Shown here one piece after another: positions 5,878 through 8,576 of a stretch of DNA of 8,576 nucleotides (the stretch's first letter is position 1; each line of letters begins with the position of its first letter). Position numbers and translations under genes: made by a program. The notes beneath the pieces were generated by a model, which did not search any database, had not been told where the DNA came from, and saw nothing but the letters and a program-made list of their open reading frames with translations. The stretch is from Halobacteriaceae archaeon Tc-Br11_E2g27. GTDB lineage: Archaea > Halobacteriota > Halobacteria > Halobacteriales > Haloarculaceae. The DNA lies in contig LKNH01000104.1 in assembly GCA_001564135.1 (NCBI GenBank), positions 1 to 8,576 of the forward strand, in the 5' to 3' direction.

Positions 5878-5986
5878 TATTTCACTGTCACCGACTAGCA
5901 ATAGACGGCTGTCCTGTGGAGCAGTTGATTGGTTTGAGGACGTTCAGTTTGAGTGAGATGCTATTCGCCAGAATAAGTCGTACGCT

Positions 5987-5993
5987 CTTTACT
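5987..5993 (+). promoter_or_regulatory. Weak TATA-like box of the asparaginase gene
   Basis: CTTTACT is centred 26 nt before the ATG at 6016, the right distance for a leaderless transcript, but the match to an archaeal TATA box is modest. Confidence 0.35.
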
Positions 5994-6015
5994 GTCCCCA
6001 TGCAAAACGAAGCGC

Positions 6016-6873
6016 ATGCACGTTATCGTTCACGGTGGAGCAGGGAGCCCCGCAGACGAGCCAGCCGACAGACAAGCGGTACTCGATAGTGCCAGTGAGC
6101 GTGGAGCAGCGGAGTCGACACCGATGGCTGCGGTCCGAACAGCCGTTAACGTACTCGAACAATCGCCTCGGTTCAACGCCGGAACCGGGAGCGCCGTCCA
6201 GAGCGATGGCAAGATTCGAACCGATGCAGGCCTGATGACCGACAGCGGACAGACTGGTGCGGCGTGTGCTATGCCGGGTGTTGAGCGTGCCGTCGATGTT
6301 GCCCACGTCGTTGCCACTGAAACCCCACACATCCTCGTTGCTGGCGAGCACGCAGTTGAGATTGCAGCTGCATTCGATATTCCAAACGACTGTGACCTGT
6401 GGAGTGACCGCACGCGCGAGCGCTGGGAGGAACTCGCTCCACCGGCGGAAGGAAACGTCCGCGAACATATCGACTGGGTCCACGAGCAGTTTGGCGGCAG
6501 CGATACCGTCGGTGCAGTTGCCACAGACGGTGAGAGACTTGTCGCCGCGACCTCAACCGGCGGACGCTGGTGTGCGCTGGCAGGCCGCGTCGGTGACGTG
6601 CCACAGGTCGGCAGCGGCTTTTACGCCTCGCCAGCAGCGGCAGCGAGTGCAACCGGAGCAGGGGAGGCAATCGCTCGGTTTGGCCTTGCACGGAAGGCCG
6701 TGGAACTGGTCGAGGACGGACTCGGACCACAACTCGCCGCCGACCGCGCCATTCGTGAGTTCGAGCGCGTAACCGACGAACAGGCCGGAGTGATTGTACT
6801 GACGGATGACGGGACACCGGGCGAATCCTACAACTCCCCTGCAATGCAGACTGGCTTCTATCACGCCGAATAG
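6016..6873 (+). CDS. Isoaspartyl peptidase/L-asparaginase (plant-type Ntn hydrolase, asparaginase_2)
   Basis: A 285-residue Ntn-hydrolase. Family members are made as inactive precursors that cleave themselves just before a threonine, which becomes the catalytic N-terminus of the beta subunit; they hydrolyse isoaspartyl dipeptides and/or asparagine. The N-terminus VIVHGGAG (3-10), NAGTGSAV (54-61) and TDAGLM (69-74) are typical of the alpha half. The nucleophile is T164 in TVGAVATDG. The other active-site residues are in place: T181 in ATSTGG, R191 and D194 in GRVGDVPQVGSGFY, and T213-G214 in SATGAGE. The residue before the nucleophile is Asp rather than the Gly of most studied enzymes. Substrate (protein repair, asparagine use, or a glycosylasparaginase-like role) cannot be told from sequence. 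The next gene starts 53 nt later with its own TATA-like box, so co-transcription is uncertain. Confidence 0.92.
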   Translation: MHVIVHGGAGSPADEPADRQAVLDSASERGAAESTPMAAVRTAVNVLEQSPRFNAGTGSAVQSDGKIRTDAGLMTDSGQTGAACAMPGVERAVDVAHVVATETPHILVAGEHAVEIAAAFDIPNDCDLWSDRTRERWEELAPPAEGNVREHIDWVHEQFGGSDTVGAVATDGERLVAATSTGGRWCALAGRVGDVPQVGSGFYASPAAAASATGAGEAIARFGLARKAVELVEDGLGPQLAADRAIREFERVTDEQAGVIVLTDDGTPGESYNSPAMQTGFYHAE

Positions 6874-6896
6874 GTATTCCGGGCTGGAATGGTGTC

Positions 6897-6902
6897 ATTT
6901 AC
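6897..6902 (+). promoter_or_regulatory. TATA-like box of htpX-pspAB
   Basis: The short element ATTTAC is centred about 27 nt before the ATG at 6927 but only about 18 nt before the alternative ATG at 6918. If it is the promoter it favours the downstream start. The match is modest. Confidence 0.35.
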
Positions 6903-6926
6903 CCTGCCTGATACCGTATGGCTAGT

Positions 6927-7802
6927 ATGGAATGGCAAGCAGACTGGGGGCTCCGCGGACGGATGCTGGTGACGATGGTGTTGCTCGGCGTTCTCTATGT
7001 CGTTGCGATTGCAGTCCTCTGGGAGCTCTTTACCAGCGTGCTGATAATCGTCGTGTTCTTTGGTATTTTCACGTTCGCGCAGGTGTTTTACAGCGACAAA
7101 TTGGCGCTCAAGAGCATGGGCGCACGCGAAGTAGACGCAAGCGAGTATCCACAACTGCACCGGATGACCGAACGGCTCTGTCAGCAGGCGGACCTCCCGA
7201 AACCGAAAATAGCCGTGGCTGACTCGAACGTCCCGAACGCGTTTGCGACGGGTCATTCGAAAGACTCCTCGGCGGTTTGTGTTACAACGGGACTGATGAA
7301 CACGCTCAATGACGAGGAGTTAGAGGGTGTTATCGCTCACGAACTCGCTCACATCAAAAACCGGGACGTGATGGTGATGACAATCGCCTCATTTCTCTCG
7401 ACGATTGCCTTCCTCATGGTCCGGTACGGCATGTTCTTCGGCGGCCGGGGCCGTGGTGGCCGCGGCGGGGCCGGTATTCTGGTCGCAATTCTCGTCTCGC
7501 TTGTCATCTGGGTCATCTCGTTTATCCTCATCCGCGCCCTGTCACGCTATCGTGAGTTTGCAGCAGACCGCGGCGGCGCACTGATTACGGGGAATCCCGC
7601 AGCGCTTGCCTCGGCACTCCGGAGTATCGATGATACGATGGAGCGGACACCGGAAACCGACATGCGCGAACAGGCCGAGATGAACGCCTTCTTCATCATT
7701 CCAATCAAGAAAGGGTTCATCGGGAAGATTGCGCGAACGCATCCACAGACCGAGAAACGAATCGAGAAGCTTCAGGAGCTGGAGCGAGAACTGCACACCT
7801 GA
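6927..7802 (+). CDS. htpX: HtpX-family membrane zinc metalloprotease
   Basis: M48-family protease of the cytoplasmic membrane which, in the known family, degrades damaged or misfolded membrane proteins during envelope stress. The 291-residue protein has hydrophobic helices near 13-31, 37-55, 151-167 and 183-204. The zinc site is HELAH at 138-142 (after LEGVIA) with the third ligand in YREFAADRGG (E210). The segment PNAFATGHS near 103-111 is also typical of HtpX. A Gly/Arg-rich stretch lies between helices 3 and 4 (about 172-182). I chose the ATG at 6927, giving MEWQADWGLRGRM, because haloarchaeal homologues as I recall them begin this way and the TATA-like spacing fits; an in-frame ATG at 6918 would add three residues. 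The stop overlaps the start of pspAB by one base (TGATG), so the pair is translationally coupled. Confidence 0.95.
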   Translation: MEWQADWGLRGRMLVTMVLLGVLYVVAIAVLWELFTSVLIIVVFFGIFTFAQVFYSDKLALKSMGAREVDASEYPQLHRMTERLCQQADLPKPKIAVADSNVPNAFATGHSKDSSAVCVTTGLMNTLNDEELEGVIAHELAHIKNRDVMVMTIASFLSTIAFLMVRYGMFFGGRGRGGRGGAGILVAILVSLVIWVISFILIRALSRYREFAADRGGALITGNPAALASALRSIDDTMERTPETDMREQAEMNAFFIIPIKKGFIGKIARTHPQTEKRIEKLQELERELHT

Positions 7803-8428
7803 TGGGGCTGTTTGATTCGATTAAACAGGCGCTCGGTGTCGGTGCAGAAGCCGCCGCAACCCGCGATGCTGACCCAGAGGACCTCTTCGGGATGAGCACC
7901 GCCTACGTGACGATGGAAGCGAACCTCGGCTACCGGCCGACCGGCGATGCAGCCCTCTGTTTTTCGGCCGTCGAGAGCGCCGGCTTCAATGATGTCGTCG
8001 AGGAGGTGAAAGCAATTCTGGCGGCCGGTGAGGAGGATACCGGAACGGTTGCTGAGTTTCGTGAGGATTCATATGGCTATCGCTGGATAGTTCTGGAAGC
8101 CACCGATTTTGAAGACCTCGTGACGAGCGTGCACTTTGCCTCCGATACCATCATCGAAGGGCGATACGGTTCACGGCTGCTTGCAGCCGTCTTTGCCTTC
8201 GAGGCGACCGAGCGAGCGGGTGCCGAGACCGGTCAGCATGTCTACTGGGTGTATTCGTTCCGCCGTGGGACCTACTATCCGTTCGCACCGAAACCGCGAG
8301 AGGAGCGCAACGAACGTGTTGAATTTAAGCTGGAAAGCGTTCTCGACGGCGAACTCACCGTCGAAGACGACCGGGGCTACTGGTATCCACTTTGGCCGGA
8401 TACCACTGGGAGCCATCCGTGGGAGTGA
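7802..8428 (+). CDS. pspAB: PspA-associated protein PspAB
   Basis: A 208-residue soluble protein of the PspAB family, known from actinobacteria and haloarchaea and named for its association with the phage-shock protein PspA; its biochemical role is not established. Recognition rests on the N-terminal MGLFDSIKQALGV, a short helix that could be amphipathic, and on the late block VYWVYSFRRGTYYPFAP at 147-163, followed by LDGELTVEDD and YWYPLWPD. There is no signal peptide or membrane helix. The start ATG shares its A with the htpX stop, indicating coupled translation and a shared task, probably membrane-stress response with the HtpX protease. No PspA gene is in the window. The gene ends 27 nt from the converging stop codon of the next ORF. 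The family name comes from recall of the motif and was not searched. Confidence 0.85.
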   Translation: MGLFDSIKQALGVGAEAAATRDADPEDLFGMSTAYVTMEANLGYRPTGDAALCFSAVESAGFNDVVEEVKAILAAGEEDTGTVAEFREDSYGYRWIVLEATDFEDLVTSVHFASDTIIEGRYGSRLLAAVFAFEATERAGAETGQHVYWVYSFRRGTYYPFAPKPREERNERVEFKLESVLDGELTVEDDRGYWYPLWPDTTGSHPWE

Positions 8429-8455
8429 CTGATTGACGAGTGTGGGAATGACCGA

Positions 8456-8576
8456 CTACTGTGTGGACAACAGCAGCTCTGGATACGCTGGTTCGTCGAG
8501 ATAGAAGAAATTCGGCGTCCGGACATCGTCGTCGTAGGTGTTATGAAAGGCCTGTGTCGTGGCCGGACTCATCGGC
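8456..8576 (-). CDS. C-terminal end of an unrecognised protein, cut by the window edge
   Basis: An open frame enters from the right edge and ends at TAG (8458-8456), giving 39 visible residues that include TTQAFHNTYDDDVRTPNFFY and LDEPAYPELLLSTQ. The acidic composition and codon choice fit a haloarchaeal coding sequence. An ATG at 8572 is the second codon, so a stand-alone 38-residue protein is possible, but a longer gene continuing beyond the window is more likely. I do not recognise the family. It converges on pspAB with only 27 nt between stop codons, and no clear terminator hairpin is visible there. Confidence 0.5.
   Translation of the reverse strand, partial: PMSPATTQAFHNTYDDDVRTPNFFYLDEPAYPELLLSTQ

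Noticed and set aside
6269..6898. 209-residue minus-strand Arg/Ser-rich ORF opposite the asparaginase gene
   Set aside because: Its basic, Arg-rich composition is opposite to halophile proteins and it mirrors a clear enzyme gene.
1..8576. CRISPR array, tRNA, rRNA, insertion sequence, toxin-antitoxin or defence genes
   Set aside because: I saw no regularly spaced repeats, cloverleaf, transposase or defence-type domain on either strand.

Overview
The window looks like chromosomal DNA of a haloarchaeon (class Halobacteria). Supporting this are the strongly acidic proteins (the proteasome alpha subunit ends in an almost pure Asp/Glu tail), archaeal information-processing genes (archaeal SBDS, RNase P protein Pop5/Rnp2, a 20S proteasome alpha subunit), a haloarchaeal-type GshA, and TATA-like boxes centred about 26-31 nt before most start codons with no Shine-Dalgarno sequence between, as expected for leaderless transcripts. 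Base composition is moderate for the group, roughly mid-fifties percent GC judged by eye. I do not name a genus.

Layout. Minus strand, bases 1-2000: an RNA- and protein-quality-control operon read in the order rnp2 (RNase P component 2), psmA (proteasome alpha), then SBDS (ribosome maturation factor, cut by the left edge). Plus strand, 2127-3074: a four-helix membrane protein with a cytoplasmic GAF-like domain and no output domain, divergent from rnp2. Bases 3075-3362: a gap without a clear gene but with a strong TATA element, a 10-bp palindrome, several hairpins and tiny ORFs. Minus strand, 3363-5794: gshA (glutamate-cysteine ligase) downstream of icd (NADP-type isocitrate dehydrogenase), each with its own candidate promoter. 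Plus strand, 6016-8428: an Ntn-hydrolase asparaginase/isoaspartyl peptidase, then htpX (membrane metalloprotease) and pspAB, the last two overlapping by one base. The right edge holds the C-terminal end of an unrecognised minus-strand ORF.

How the genes work together. rnp2, psmA and SBDS belong to the conserved archaeal neighbourhood linking proteasome, RNase P, exosome and ribosome biogenesis. icd supplies NADPH and 2-oxoglutarate (a glutamate precursor) and gshA makes gamma-glutamylcysteine, the thiol of haloarchaea, so the pair fits redox metabolism, though the link is only by proximity. htpX and pspAB form a translationally coupled membrane-stress pair. Most of the window is ordinary core genome. 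The least explained parts are the 3075-3362 gap with its orphan promoter, the output-less sensor beside it, and the PspA-less htpX-pspAB pair. I found no evidence for a mobile element, CRISPR array, tRNA, rRNA or defence system.
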